DNA of 16,331 bases, taken from NCBI GenBank assembly GCA_020430865.1, contig JAGQIY010001245.1:1-16331 (forward strand). Direction: 5' to 3'. Numbering within the stretch: position 1 is the first letter of the stretch; the number at the start of each line of letters is the position of its first letter. The translations under genes were made by a program, and so were the position numbers. This DNA comes from Myxococcales bacterium (GTDB lineage: Bacteria; Myxococcota; Polyangia; Polyangiales; Polyangiaceae). Below, piece after piece: positions 1 to 7,438 of the stretch. The notes beneath the pieces were generated by a model. It was given only the letters and a program-made list of their open reading frames with translations, was not told the DNA's origin and searched no databases.

Positions 1-250
1 CGGAGCCCTGGCTGGCTTGCTCGATACTCACCAGCATCTGACCCGCTGCGTGCCGCACGGCCTCGACGTAGAACTCCCGCTTGCTCGGGAAGTAGTGATA
101 GAGCAGCCCCTTGGAGATCCCGGCCGCCTCGGCGATCTCACCGATCGGGATCTCCTCGTAGCCGCGGTCGCTGAACAGACGGATCCCCAGTTCGAGGAGC
201 TGCTCCCTCCGCTCGTCGACCTGTAGCCGGTTGCGCTTACGCGTGGCCAT
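1..250 (-). CDS. TetR/AcrR-family transcriptional repressor, partial (N-terminal DNA-binding domain)
   Basis: The minus strand from ATG at 250 reads MATRKRNRLQVDERREQLL and continues without a stop to the window edge, so only about 83 N-terminal residues are visible. They form a typical TetR helix-turn-helix: a first helix LLELGIRLFSDRGYEEI, then IGEIAEAAGISKG and the recognition segment LLYHYFPSKREFYVEAV. The C-terminal ligand-binding domain lies outside the window, so the effector cannot be guessed. The gene is divergent from the DUF445 gene with about 100 bp between them, which suggests autoregulation and possibly control of that neighbour. The segment 'GISKGLLYHYFPSK' is common to many TetR proteins and does not identify it as KstR. 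A GGAG about 10 nt upstream supports the start. A stronger AAGGAGG precedes an out-of-frame ATG at 266 that opens a 9-codon leader ORF. Confidence 0.9.
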   Translation of the reverse strand, partial: MATRKRNRLQVDERREQLLELGIRLFSDRGYEEIPIGEIAEAAGISKGLLYHYFPSKREFYVEAVRHAAGQMLVSIEQASQGS

Positions 251-284
251 GGGCTCTCGGCTCCATGGCCTCCTTCATAATCTA

Positions 285-299
285 TTGACTCATGTTCAA
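285..299. promoter_or_regulatory. Possible TetR operator in the tetR/DUF445 divergent intergenic region
   Basis: TTGACTCATGTTCAA is an inverted repeat with TTGA and TCAA arms, lying in an AT-richer patch (about 275-308) between the divergent TetR and DUF445 genes. TetR proteins commonly bind short palindromes in their own promoter region. The arms are only 4 bp, so this is a weak candidate. TTGACT on the plus strand and TTGAAC on the minus strand could also be -35 elements, but no convincing -10 is seen at the right spacing. Confidence 0.3.
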
Positions 300-352
300 C
301 AAGGCATACGCTGGCGGCGCTCGTTTCGCCCGGAAACCACCAAGGACCCGTC

Positions 353-1585
353 ATGCAAGCCCTCCTGGATGCCATCTCTCGCGACTACTTGGTGCTGCTG
401 ATCCCCCCGATCAGCGCCTTCGTCGGTTGGTTCACCAACGTGCTCGCGGTGAAGATGATGTTCTACCCCACGGAGTTCGTGGGCTGGCGCCCGCTGCTCG
501 GCTGGCAAGGACTGGTGCCAGCCAACGCTCAGAAGCTCGGCAAGTTCTCGACACGCCTGATCACGACCAAGCTGATGCGTCTGGAAGAGCTCTTCGAGAG
601 CTTCAGCCCGGAGAGCTTCACCGGAGAGCTACAGCCAGTCGTGGAGCAGATCACGGGTGAGGTCGAGGCGGAGGTTCGGCAGCGAGCCCCGATGATGTGG
701 GAAAACCTCGCGCCGGAGGTGCAGGAACAGGTGCGAGACATGATCCGCGCGGAAGTGCGCGCGACGCTCGCGCTGGTGCTCGAGGACCTGAAGCGCGACA
801 TCAACCAGGTCGTCGACCTGGAAGAGGTGGTCACGAAGGCGATCCTCGACGACAAGACCCTGGTCACCCAGCTGTTCCTGGAGGTCGGCGCCAAGGAGTT
901 CAAGTTCATCGAACGCTCCGGGGCCTACTTCGGCTTCCTGTTCGGTCTGGTTCAGCTGGCGATCTGGCTCGTCTATCCGGCGTGGTGGATCCTGCCGCTG
1001 GCAGGCTTCTTCGTGGGCTACGCCACGAACTGGCTGGCCCTGAAGCTGATCTTCGAGCCCGCGGAACCCAGACGGCTCGGCCCCTTCGTCCTCCAGGGCC
1101 TGTTCCACAAGCGTCAACACGAGGTCGCCGAGCGCTTCGCAGAGCTCGTGAGCGCCAAGTTGCTGAACCCCGAGAACATCGTCGAGACCATCCAGAGCTC
1201 GACCAAGAGCGATTTCGTCTCGGGCATCGTCAACCGCCAGCTGGACGCCTTGTTCGATCGCTACGCGGCCCACCCCATGGCTGCGATGCTGCTACCAGAC
1301 GCCGAGCGCGAGGCGCTGCGCGCCCAGATCCAGTCTCGAGTAGCCGAGGAGATGCCCAAGCCGGGAGGCTTCCTCCACACCTTCGCTGGTCGCGCGATCG
1401 ACATCCGTGGGGAGCTGATGGCGCGCATGAAGCAGCTCGACCCAAAGAGCTTCGAAGGCGTGCTTCGCCCCGCCTTTCAACAGGACGAATGGAAGCTGAT
1501 CGTGGCTGGTGCCGCCCTGGGGTTGCTCGCCGGCGTGTTGCAGCTGATGTACCTGTTCGAAGACGCGCTCAAGTCCGTGGCCTAG
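353..1585 (+). CDS. DUF445 family membrane protein
   Basis: This 410-residue protein belongs to the DUF445 (YheB-like) family, whose function is unknown. The family's signature, a hydrophobic segment followed by G-x-x-TN-x-LA-x-K-x-x-F-x-P, occurs twice. The first copy is near residues 18-43 (FVGWFTNVLAVKMMFYP) and the second near 221-240 (FFVGYATNWLALKLIFEP). A third hydrophobic helix lies at the C-terminus (VAGAALGLLAGVLQLMYLF). Between them are long charged, probably helical regions rich in Glu, Arg and Gln. I infer a membrane protein with cytoplasmic or periplasmic helical domains. The start ATG is preceded by AAGGA at good spacing. It lies divergent from a TetR gene that may control it. 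No catalytic motif is visible. Confidence 0.88.
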   Translation: MQALLDAISRDYLVLLIPPISAFVGWFTNVLAVKMMFYPTEFVGWRPLLGWQGLVPANAQKLGKFSTRLITTKLMRLEELFESFSPESFTGELQPVVEQITGEVEAEVRQRAPMMWENLAPEVQEQVRDMIRAEVRATLALVLEDLKRDINQVVDLEEVVTKAILDDKTLVTQLFLEVGAKEFKFIERSGAYFGFLFGLVQLAIWLVYPAWWILPLAGFFVGYATNWLALKLIFEPAEPRRLGPFVLQGLFHKRQHEVAERFAELVSAKLLNPENIVETIQSSTKSDFVSGIVNRQLDALFDRYAAHPMAAMLLPDAEREALRAQIQSRVAEEMPKPGGFLHTFAGRAIDIRGELMARMKQLDPKSFEGVLRPAFQQDEWKLIVAGAALGLLAGVLQLMYLFEDALKSVA

Positions 1586-1682
1586 CACCTCCGGGTCCCC
1601 TCCCCCGCCTCGCTCCCCGCCGGCAAGCAAACCGCGGAAACACCCTTCGGTATCCACCCTGCTCGACACCAGGGCGCTCGGG

Positions 1683-2630
1683 TTGCCTCGTGAGGCTGTC
1701 GTGGGCCATCCTCCGTGGCCAGTGCAAGCCGGTCATCAGCACACGAGTCCCCTGGAGCTCCAGTGCCAGGAATGTGGGGCGCTGCTCCGGCTGACGCACG
1801 AGCAGCGCACGGCGACCTGCTTCTACTGCCGCTCCCCGAACGTGGTCGAGAGCGCCTCGGACCCGTCACGCCCTCGCCCGCGCTTCGCGCTGGCCTTCGT
1901 GCTGCCTCCCGAGGTCGCCCTGGAGCGCGCGCGGGCCTGGCAGCGCGGGCTCGGCTGGTTCCGCGGCAAGCAGATCAGGAACGCTCCGCTAGGTAACCTG
2001 CAGGCCGTCTACGCTCCGGCCTTCCTCTACTCAGCGGTCGCCCGGTCCGGTTACCACGTGGAAATAGGCGAGACGTACACGACCGGCAGCGGTGACAACA
2101 AGCGCACCCACACCGAGTGGCGTCCCCTGGCTGGAGAGCACGCGACCTTCGTTCGAGACATCGTGGTGAGCGCGTCGAGGGGGATCCCGAACCTGGAGCT
2201 GGAGCGCGTGGAGCCGTACGATTTACGAGCGATGCACCGCTACACGGCCGCGCTGATCAGCGGTTGGCCCGCTGAACAACCCAGCCAATCACCGACCGAG
2301 GTATGGCAGTCCGCACGCGCCGAGGCGATGCAACACGTGGACTATCAGCTGCGGCGCTTCATGCCGGGAGACACCCATCGCCACCTGCAGTTCAACACCC
2401 AGCTGTCGTACGAGTCGCTCGATTTGCTGCTGCTCCCGCTGTGGGTGTTGCCCGTGCGAGTCGGGCCGCACGTCCCCCCCGTGCGTCTGCTCATCAACGG
2501 TCAGACGGGACGCATCTTCGGCCACGCCCCGCTGGACTGGCAGCGCGTGGTGCTGGCGATCGCGTTGATCCTCGGCGGCATCGTGGCCTTCGTCTTCCTG
2601 ATTATTGCCCTGGGGATACTGCTGTCATGA
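1683..2630 (+). CDS. Zinc-ribbon membrane protein (first of a tandem pair)
   Basis: The N-terminus carries one four-cysteine zinc ribbon: C28-x2-C31 (CQEC) and C46-x2-C49 (CFYC), numbered from the TTG start. A central domain of about 200 residues follows (PPEVALERARAWQRGLGWF, then VYAPAFLYSAVA), and one strong transmembrane helix closes the protein (about 288-315). The ribbon probably faces the cytoplasm. I do not recognise a characterised family; such proteins are often labelled TFIIB-type zinc-ribbon or PriA-like by the ribbon alone, which says little about function. The start is uncertain: TTG 1683, GTG 1701 and GTG 1722 are all in frame upstream of the first CxxC. Its stop overlaps the start of the next gene (ATGA), so the two are probably translated together. 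The next gene has the same domain order, so the pair looks like a tandem duplication. Confidence 0.8.
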   Translation: MPREAVVGHPPWPVQAGHQHTSPLELQCQECGALLRLTHEQRTATCFYCRSPNVVESASDPSRPRPRFALAFVLPPEVALERARAWQRGLGWFRGKQIRNAPLGNLQAVYAPAFLYSAVARSGYHVEIGETYTTGSGDNKRTHTEWRPLAGEHATFVRDIVVSASRGIPNLELERVEPYDLRAMHRYTAALISGWPAEQPSQSPTEVWQSARAEAMQHVDYQLRRFMPGDTHRHLQFNTQLSYESLDLLLLPLWVLPVRVGPHVPPVRLLINGQTGRIFGHAPLDWQRVVLAIALILGGIVAFVFLIIALGILLS

Positions 2631-3592
2631 GTGTCCCTTGCTCCCGTTGTCAGAGCCCGCTCGAGCCTCAGGATCTGCGTTGCCCGATCTGCAGCCAGGC
2701 GTCGCCGGAGCAGGATCTGCCGCCCCAGAGCCGCGCCTTCGCGGAGGTCCTGCGCTGCGATGACTGCGGTGCCGCGGTCACCTACGCCATCGCCCACCAG
2801 GCGCCACGCTGCCACTTCTGCGGCTCGGTGATGCACGTCGAGCGCCCCGAGGATCCCCTCGAGGAGGCCCGCTGGTTCCTGCCGTTTCGCGTTCCCCCGG
2901 AGCAGGCCGCCAGCCTGCTCCGCCAGTGGCTACAGACCCAGAGGGGCTTCTTCACACCCTCGGAGCTGGCCAGCGAAGCAACGCTGAGCCACCTCGCGCC
3001 CCTCTGGTGGGTAGGCTGGGTGTGTGACGCGGACGCGCTGGTGACCTGGACGGCGGACTCCAATGCCGGCTCCAAGCGGGCTGCCTGGGCGCCTCACGCG
3101 GGCTCTGGCCAGATGCAGTTTCGGGCCCTGCTGATCCCCGCCACGCGTGGTCTGACCTATGACGAGGCCAGCTACCTGACGCCTGGCTACGACACGCGAA
3201 GTCGTCAGCCCGGTCCCGAGGGACCCCAGAACACGCCCATCGAGCGCTTCGACGTGCAGAGGTCCGTGGCCCGCAGCCACGTGATAGAGAGCATTCACCG
3301 GGCCGCGGCTGCCCAGCTGAACGCGACCGCCATTCCCGGGAGTCGCAAACGCAAGATCCAGGTCTCGGCGCTGCTGAGCAGTCTCAACACCGACCGCTAC
3401 GCGCTCCCGGCCTACGTTCTGGCCTATCGTTTCCGCGGCCAGCTCTACCGGGCAATCGTCCACGGTCAGGATCCACGCTACGTGTGGGGGCGCACGCCGC
3501 GCACCTATGTCCGGGTCTACATCGTGGTCGGCGCGATCGCTCTCGCGCTGTTCCTCGGCCTGGTCTCGCTCATCCTGTTCGCCGCGATGTGA
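2627..3592 (+). CDS. Double zinc-ribbon membrane protein (second of a tandem pair)
   Basis: The protein has 321 residues. I chose ATG 2627 because it overlaps the upstream stop as ATGA and begins directly before the cysteine motifs; the same frame stays open further upstream, but that stretch is a shadow of the previous gene. Two zinc ribbons are visible: C5/C8 with C19/C22, and C44/C47 with C62/C65. A domain similar to that of the upstream protein follows (FRVPPEQAASLLRQWLQ, then HLAPLWWVGWV), and there is one C-terminal transmembrane helix (VYIVVGAIALALFLGLVSLILF). The shared layout of ribbon, PPE-x-A helical segment, central beta-rich part and C-terminal anchor indicates paralogy with the upstream gene, this copy having an extra ribbon. 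The two proteins may form a complex. Function unknown. Confidence 0.82.
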   Translation: MSVPCSRCQSPLEPQDLRCPICSQASPEQDLPPQSRAFAEVLRCDDCGAAVTYAIAHQAPRCHFCGSVMHVERPEDPLEEARWFLPFRVPPEQAASLLRQWLQTQRGFFTPSELASEATLSHLAPLWWVGWVCDADALVTWTADSNAGSKRAAWAPHAGSGQMQFRALLIPATRGLTYDEASYLTPGYDTRSRQPGPEGPQNTPIERFDVQRSVARSHVIESIHRAAAAQLNATAIPGSRKRKIQVSALLSSLNTDRYALPAYVLAYRFRGQLYRAIVHGQDPRYVWGRTPRTYVRVYIVVGAIALALFLGLVSLILFAAM

Positions 3593-3630
3593 CTCAAGCA
3601 TCGACTCGATGGGCCGTTCCGGGAGGCGTC

Positions 3631-3939
3631 ATGGAGACGCTCCCCCCCAGCTCCGTTCAGCCCCTGACCTGGATCCCCCAGAGCCCACGTCCCCGGTTGG
3701 TCGCGCCTGCGCTGGCCCTCGGCGCGTGGGTGGGCCTCGGGCTCTTCGCGCTCGCGGAGAGTCAATTTGCTGGCCACGGCAGCCGCCCGGCGCTCTTGCT
3801 TTCGGCCGCCTTCGCCTGCGCGAGCATCGTACCGGCCGTCCTGCACCTGCGGCGCTCACCGTACAGCAGCCTGGCAGCGTTCGTGCTGTGGCTCGGCTGG
3901 TGCGGGTTCGTCGCTTGGAAGCTGAGCCAAGTGCTCTGA
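3631..3939 (+). CDS. Small three-helix membrane protein, unknown function
   Basis: The protein has 102 residues from ATG 3631, which is preceded by GGGAGG at good spacing; the open frame runs further upstream but overlaps the previous gene. A short polar N-terminus (METLPPSSVQPLTW) is followed by three hydrophobic segments: about 23-43 (LVAPALALGAWVGLGLFALA), 52-73 (RPALLLSAAFACASIVPAVLHL) and 80-98 (SLAAFVLWLGWCGFVAWKL). It starts 38 bp after the zinc-ribbon pair on the same strand and may belong to the same transcript. I recognise no family. Confidence 0.65.
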   Translation: METLPPSSVQPLTWIPQSPRPRLVAPALALGAWVGLGLFALAESQFAGHGSRPALLLSAAFACASIVPAVLHLRRSPYSSLAAFVLWLGWCGFVAWKLSQVL

Positions 3940-3961
3940 GCACGATCCCGCACTCAGGAGT

Positions 3962-3976
3962 GGCTCGGACCGAGCC
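3962..3976. other. Perfect 7-bp palindrome upstream of the PPIase gene
   Basis: GGCTCGGACCGAGCC has perfect 7-bp arms around a single central base. It lies in the 58-bp gap between the small membrane protein and the PPIase gene, 21 bp before the latter's ATG. The short centre favours a protein-binding site over an RNA hairpin, though a 6-bp stem with a 3-base loop is possible. No U-tract follows. Confidence 0.35.
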
Positions 3977-3997
3977 CATGACCTAGGCTGCGCCGCC

Positions 3998-4486
3998 ATG
4001 GCTTCCCCGAAGCGCCTCTCGAGCCTGCTTTGCCTCTGCTTGGCCGCCCCGGCGTGCGTCATCTCGACCCACGAGGGACCTGCACAGCCACCGGCTCATG
4101 CTGGAGCCCTCTACGAACCGGTGTTCCCCGAGCCCGCCGAGCAACCCAAGGACGGCGAGCCCGAGCAGATCACGGCGAGCCATATCCTGGTGATGTATCG
4201 AGGCTCCAAGAGCGCCCCGCCGGAGATCGTTCGCACCAAGGAAGAAGCTCGAGAGCGCGCGGAGGAGGCACGCCAGCGCGCCGTCGCGGGTGAGGACTTC
4301 GCCGAGCTGGCCGCCGAGTACTCGGACGAACCCGGGGCTGGCGAGCGGGGCGGAAACCTCGGGCCCTTCCCACGAGGCGTGATGGTCAAGCCGTTCAGCG
4401 ACGCGGCGTTCGCGCTCAAGGTCGGACAGGTCAGCGACGTGGTGGAAACCGACTACGGTTTTCACGTGATTTTGCGCACCGAGTAG
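3998..4486 (+). CDS. Parvulin-type peptidyl-prolyl cis-trans isomerase, probable lipoprotein
   Basis: Parvulin-family isomerases catalyse cis-trans isomerisation of X-Pro bonds and help fold exported proteins. The 162-residue protein starts with a signal-type N-terminus (MASPKRLSSLLCLCLAAPAC) ending at Cys20, a plausible though not ideal lipobox (APAC). A Pro-rich linker leads to a single PpiC/rotamase domain (about 57-162). It contains the family landmarks ASHILV, a helix with KEEA-x3-AEEA, GEDFAELAAEYSDEPGAGERGGNLG, and the C-terminal DYGFHVI segment. It is shorter than PrsA or SurA, having no chaperone domain. It is probably tethered in the periplasm. ATG 3998 has no clear Shine-Dalgarno sequence. 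The gene appears monocistronic or weakly linked to its neighbours. Confidence 0.9.
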   Translation: MASPKRLSSLLCLCLAAPACVISTHEGPAQPPAHAGALYEPVFPEPAEQPKDGEPEQITASHILVMYRGSKSAPPEIVRTKEEARERAEEARQRAVAGEDFAELAAEYSDEPGAGERGGNLGPFPRGVMVKPFSDAAFALKVGQVSDVVETDYGFHVILRTE

Positions 4487-4576
4487 CTGCCGTCCGGCCC
4501 CAGGGTCAGACCTTTCCCATGGCCAAAGACCTAACAACTTTCAACCGAGCGCCGGACTGGGCCACAATGCGCGCAG

Positions 4577-5569
4577 GTGGAAGTGATCGGTCGCCAATGG
4601 ATCGTGTTGTTGTGCGCTCTTGGGGTGGCGGCGTGCAACAAATCGAAGCCGCAGCCCGACCCCACGCCGAGCGCGAAGGCCAGCGCCGAGATCGCTGCGC
4701 CCCGCCCCTCTGCGAGTGAAGCACCGCCGGTCGCCTCGGTGCCCAAGGCAAAGCCAACCGACGAGGTCCCGAGCGCTCCTGATCCGAAGCGCTACGCTTG
4801 GCTCGGCGACGACGCCTCGAGCTATCCCAAAGCCGTGACCACGCTCGGCAAGCGCTTCCCTCCCCCCCCGAGCTACGAACGCCTGGCAGTGAAGCCCGGC
4901 TCCTTCGGAGAGTGGCTGCGGGGCCTGCCCCTGGCGGCTCCGGGCACCCCCGTGGTGAGCTACAAGGGCGAGGAGCTGGTGCCCGGCGACAACCAGTATC
5001 TCGGCGCCGTGGTGGCCCTGGACGTCGGCACCAACGACCTGCAGACCAGCAGCGACATGGTGCTCCGGCTCAATGCCGAGTGGAAATTCGCGACGGATCA
5101 GGAGATAGAGTACAAGAGCGCGACTGGCCTCGAGCTGCCGTTCTCTCGCTGGCTGGCCGGCGATCGCCTGAAGGCGGCAGGCGCCGCAGTAGGCTGGATC
5201 CGCAACGCCAAGGCGGTCGAGAAGAATCACCAGTCGCTGCGCGCGTTCCTGGATCAGGTCTACACCTGGGCAAACAGCACCTCCCTGATCGCCCACACCG
5301 AGTCAGTAGCCCCGGACGACGTGCAACCCGGCGATTTCCTGATCCACTCCAAGAAGCCGAGTCACGTGGTGATGCTGCTGGACATCGCCAAGAACCCCAA
5401 GGGCAAGCTGGTGGCCTTGCTGGGCCGCTCGCTGAATCCAGCACAGAGCTTCCACGTACTGCGACTCGGTCTGAGCGAGACCTGGTACAACATCGACCCT
5501 CACTCCGAGTCGCTGCTCACACCCGGCACGGTGCCGTTTCCGTGGAGTAACCTGCGTCGTATGCGCTGA
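4577..5569 (+). CDS. DUF4846-type lipoprotein
   Basis: The protein has 330 residues from GTG 4577 (GTG 4583 is also possible). A signal peptide ends in the lipobox VAAC (Cys20), followed by a Pro/Ala/Ser-rich linker to about residue 70. The remainder matches my recollection of the DUF4846 family. It has FGEWLRGLPL, then GTPVVSYKG, then AVVALDVGTNDLQTSSDMVLRLNAEW, then a FSRW segment, and late in the chain VQPGDFLIHSKKPSHVVMLLDIA. The family's function is unknown. The PGDF and HVV segments recall NlpC/P60-like folds, but I do not see a clear Cys-His catalytic pair. It is exported and lipid-anchored. It sits alone between the PPIase and DAHP synthase genes. Confidence 0.75.
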   Translation: MEVIGRQWIVLLCALGVAACNKSKPQPDPTPSAKASAEIAAPRPSASEAPPVASVPKAKPTDEVPSAPDPKRYAWLGDDASSYPKAVTTLGKRFPPPPSYERLAVKPGSFGEWLRGLPLAAPGTPVVSYKGEELVPGDNQYLGAVVALDVGTNDLQTSSDMVLRLNAEWKFATDQEIEYKSATGLELPFSRWLAGDRLKAAGAAVGWIRNAKAVEKNHQSLRAFLDQVYTWANSTSLIAHTESVAPDDVQPGDFLIHSKKPSHVVMLLDIAKNPKGKLVALLGRSLNPAQSFHVLRLGLSETWYNIDPHSESLLTPGTVPFPWSNLRRMR

Positions 5570-5654
5570 GCGCCAAAACCACCGTCTTCGTCAGCCGCGC
5601 AGCCCGCCCCGGCTGGCGGCCACCGGCGGTTTGAGCTACAGCTCCCACGCTTCG

Positions 5655-6707
5655 ATGAAGGAAACAGCAACCGACGACGTCCGCATCCAGAGCCTGCGGC
5701 CGCTGCTGCCGCCCGCCATCTTGATGGAGGAGCTGCCCTGCAGCTCACGTGGGCTGCACCAGGTGACGCAGTTCCGCAAGGCGATCAGCGACGTGCTCCA
5801 GGGACGCGACAGGCGCCTGGTGGTCGTCGTGGGCCCGTGTTCCATCCACGATCCCAAGGCGGGCTTGGAGTACGCCGAGCGCTTGCGCGAGCAAGCGGAT
5901 CGCTTCAGCGACGACCTGCTGGTCGTCATGCGCACCTACTTCGAGAAGCCCCGCACCACGATCGGTTGGAAGGGCCTGATCAACGACCCCCACCTCGACG
6001 ACTCCTTCGCCATCAACCAGGGACTACGCATCGCCCGTCGCTTCCTGCGCGACGTGGTGGAGCTCGGCCTGCCCACGGGCACCGAGTTCCTGGATCCGAT
6101 CTCACCGCAGTTCATCGCGGATCTCGTGTCCTGGGGTGCCATCGGCGCCCGCACGGTGGAGAGCCAGGTTCACCGCGAGCTCGCGAGCGGCCTGTCGATG
6201 CCCGTCGGCTTCAAGAACGGTACCGGAGGCAGCATCCAGATCGCCGTCGACGCCCTGCGCTCTGCCCGACACCCCCACCGTTTCCTCTCGGTAACAAAAC
6301 AAGGCCTCGCCGCCATCATCGAGACCACCGGCAACTCCGACTGCCATGTGATCCTGCGGGGCGGCGGCGGTCACCCGAACTACTCCCCGGACCACATCGC
6401 AGCGACGACGCAACGCCTGGAGAGCGCCCGGGTGAACAGGCGCCTGATGATCGACTGCTCTCACGCCAACAGCGGCAAGGACGCCGAGCGCCAACCCGAG
6501 GTCGCGAGAGCCATCGCCGAACAGCTCACCGCGGGCTCCGACGCCATCTTCGGTGTGATGCTCGAGAGCTTCCTGGTCGGTGGACGCCAAGACGCGAAGC
6601 CAGGCCAGGACCTGACCTATGGTCAGTCCATCACCGACGCCTGCCTGAGCTGGGAAGCAACGCCGCCGGTGCTGGAGCGGCTGGCAACCTCACGTCGCCA
6701 TTCCTAG
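5655..6707 (+). CDS. aroG: 3-deoxy-7-phosphoheptulonate (DAHP) synthase, class I, AroG/AroH type
   Basis: This enzyme condenses phosphoenolpyruvate with erythrose 4-phosphate to give DAHP, the first step of the shikimate pathway. From ATG 5655 the product is 350 residues, the same length as E. coli AroG. Its opening MKETATDDVRI resembles the enterobacterial start; an upstream TTG at 5631 would add eight unlikely residues. Diagnostic motifs are VVVVGPCSIHDP with the metal-binding Cys62, MRTYFEKPRTTIGWKGLI, GTEFLDPISPQF, SWGAIGARTVESQVHRE, PVGFKNGTGG, IDCSHANS and LTYGQSITDACL. The N-terminal stretch LLPPAILMEELP corresponds to the region involved in feedback control in the E. coli isozymes, but which amino acid inhibits this enzyme cannot be read. 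No other aromatic-pathway gene is adjacent. The symbol marks the family, not a proven isozyme. Confidence 0.93.
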   Translation: MKETATDDVRIQSLRPLLPPAILMEELPCSSRGLHQVTQFRKAISDVLQGRDRRLVVVVGPCSIHDPKAGLEYAERLREQADRFSDDLLVVMRTYFEKPRTTIGWKGLINDPHLDDSFAINQGLRIARRFLRDVVELGLPTGTEFLDPISPQFIADLVSWGAIGARTVESQVHRELASGLSMPVGFKNGTGGSIQIAVDALRSARHPHRFLSVTKQGLAAIIETTGNSDCHVILRGGGGHPNYSPDHIAATTQRLESARVNRRLMIDCSHANSGKDAERQPEVARAIAEQLTAGSDAIFGVMLESFLVGGRQDAKPGQDLTYGQSITDACLSWEATPPVLERLATSRRHS

Positions 6708-6718
6708 AGTGCATCGAA

Positions 6719-6745
6719 GATCCGGCCCAGGAGGGCAAACGGATC
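6719..6745. terminator. Bulged 10-bp hairpin between convergent genes, possible bidirectional terminator
   Basis: Starting 11 nt after the DAHP synthase stop, GATCCG-GCCC-AGGA-GGGC-AAA-CGGATC forms a 10-bp stem with a 4-nt loop and a 3-nt bulge. It sits between the convergent DAHP synthase gene and the minus-strand gene ending at 6785. No U-tract follows on either strand, so it is not a classical intrinsic terminator. It could still act as an RNA 3'-end stabiliser or a Rho-assisted stop. Confidence 0.45.
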
Positions 6746-6784
6746 CCCATGGATCTGCGTTTCGAGCCGCGCGGGGGGAGGCAC

Positions 6785-7204
6785 CTAGTCCAGCGCGTTG
6801 AACGTATCCCTCAGCTGAAACTCTTCGCGTGCGGCGGCGAACCCCGCGAGTCCAACGCGGAAAGAAATCGTCACGTCGTCGCCCCAGGGCCACCACAAGC
6901 CGAACAGGAGCGTGCCGCCCACCGTGTCCGAGCAGTAGAGCACCTGATCGGGCCGCACACCGCCGGTGTTGTCCGCCACTTCTCGCACCAGCGAGGGCGC
7001 CTTGGCCAGGGACCGGGCCGTCCACTCTTGGGTGAACGCAGCGTGCACCGCACTGCGCGCCTCGTGGGCCAGCTCGGCGTTGAACGAGGACGATACGCAC
7101 GAGAAGCGCGTGTCCCAGCTCCAGCCGCCACCTGGCCAGCGTTCACGCAGCGGTGCCAAGCTTTCGAACAGCGCTTGATACGGGGCCCCTTGAGCGCGAC
7201 TCAT
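6785..7204 (-). CDS. Hypothetical protein, 139 residues
   Basis: The reading frame from ATG 7204 has strongly G/C-biased third codon positions and balanced soluble-protein composition, which supports a real gene. The product is rich in tryptophan (WPGGGWSWD and GLWWPWGDD) and has no signal peptide or transmembrane helix. Recognisable stretches are RFSCVSSSFNAELAHEAR, VLYCSDTVGGTLLFGLWWPW and a C-terminal FQLRDTFNALD. I do not recognise the family. There is no good Shine-Dalgarno sequence before ATG 7204. It is convergent with DAHP synthase and divergent from the gene at 7439. The 234-bp gap between 7204 and 7439 shows no other feature I can support. Confidence 0.65.
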   Translation of the reverse strand: MSRAQGAPYQALFESLAPLRERWPGGGWSWDTRFSCVSSSFNAELAHEARSAVHAAFTQEWTARSLAKAPSLVREVADNTGGVRPDQVLYCSDTVGGTLLFGLWWPWGDDVTISFRVGLAGFAAAREEFQLRDTFNALD

Positions 7205-7438
7205 GGAGACGAACGGTAGCGCAGAATCGACGGTCTTGGGGAGCCGATCGAAGTCTCACGGGTGGCGAGCGCCGCGCTACCCGCTTCAGGACAGGCCATG
7301 GAGCGCGTTCCGCGTCGGCGGCCGGCTGACCCGTCGCGACCAACCTACCGTACAAGCGCGTTGCATCCGGCAACACGCGCAAAGTAGGCTGCTCTGCGCT
7401 CGCCTCTTCCCCACCGCCCCAAAGCCGCACACCTCGAG

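Noticed and set aside
1..250. The partial TetR protein as the KstR regulator of the right-hand locus
   Set aside because: Its N-terminus looks like a general TetR protein and not KstR, it lies 9.6 kb from the nearest operator-like site, and no such site is found in its own promoter region.
697..1794. Plus-strand open frame of 365 codons overlapping DUF445
   Set aside because: Arg/Gly/Pro-rich product in the wrong frame of a well-supported gene; a typical GC-rich shadow.
2303..2626. N-terminal extension of the second zinc-ribbon gene
   Set aside because: Overlaps the first zinc-ribbon gene out of frame; the ATGA overlap at 2627 is a natural start and the cysteine motifs begin immediately after it.
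5576..5632. Possible leader hairpin or attenuator before DAHP synthase (AAACCACCG with CGGCGGTTT)
   Set aside because: One mismatch and a long 39-nt loop, with no leader peptide rich in aromatic codons and no terminator/antiterminator pair visible.
5837..7219. Plus-strand open frame of 460 codons across the DAHP synthase and the minus-strand hypothetical gene
   Set aside because: Out of frame with DAHP synthase and Arg/Pro-rich; no motif. It also spans the gene boundary and hairpin.
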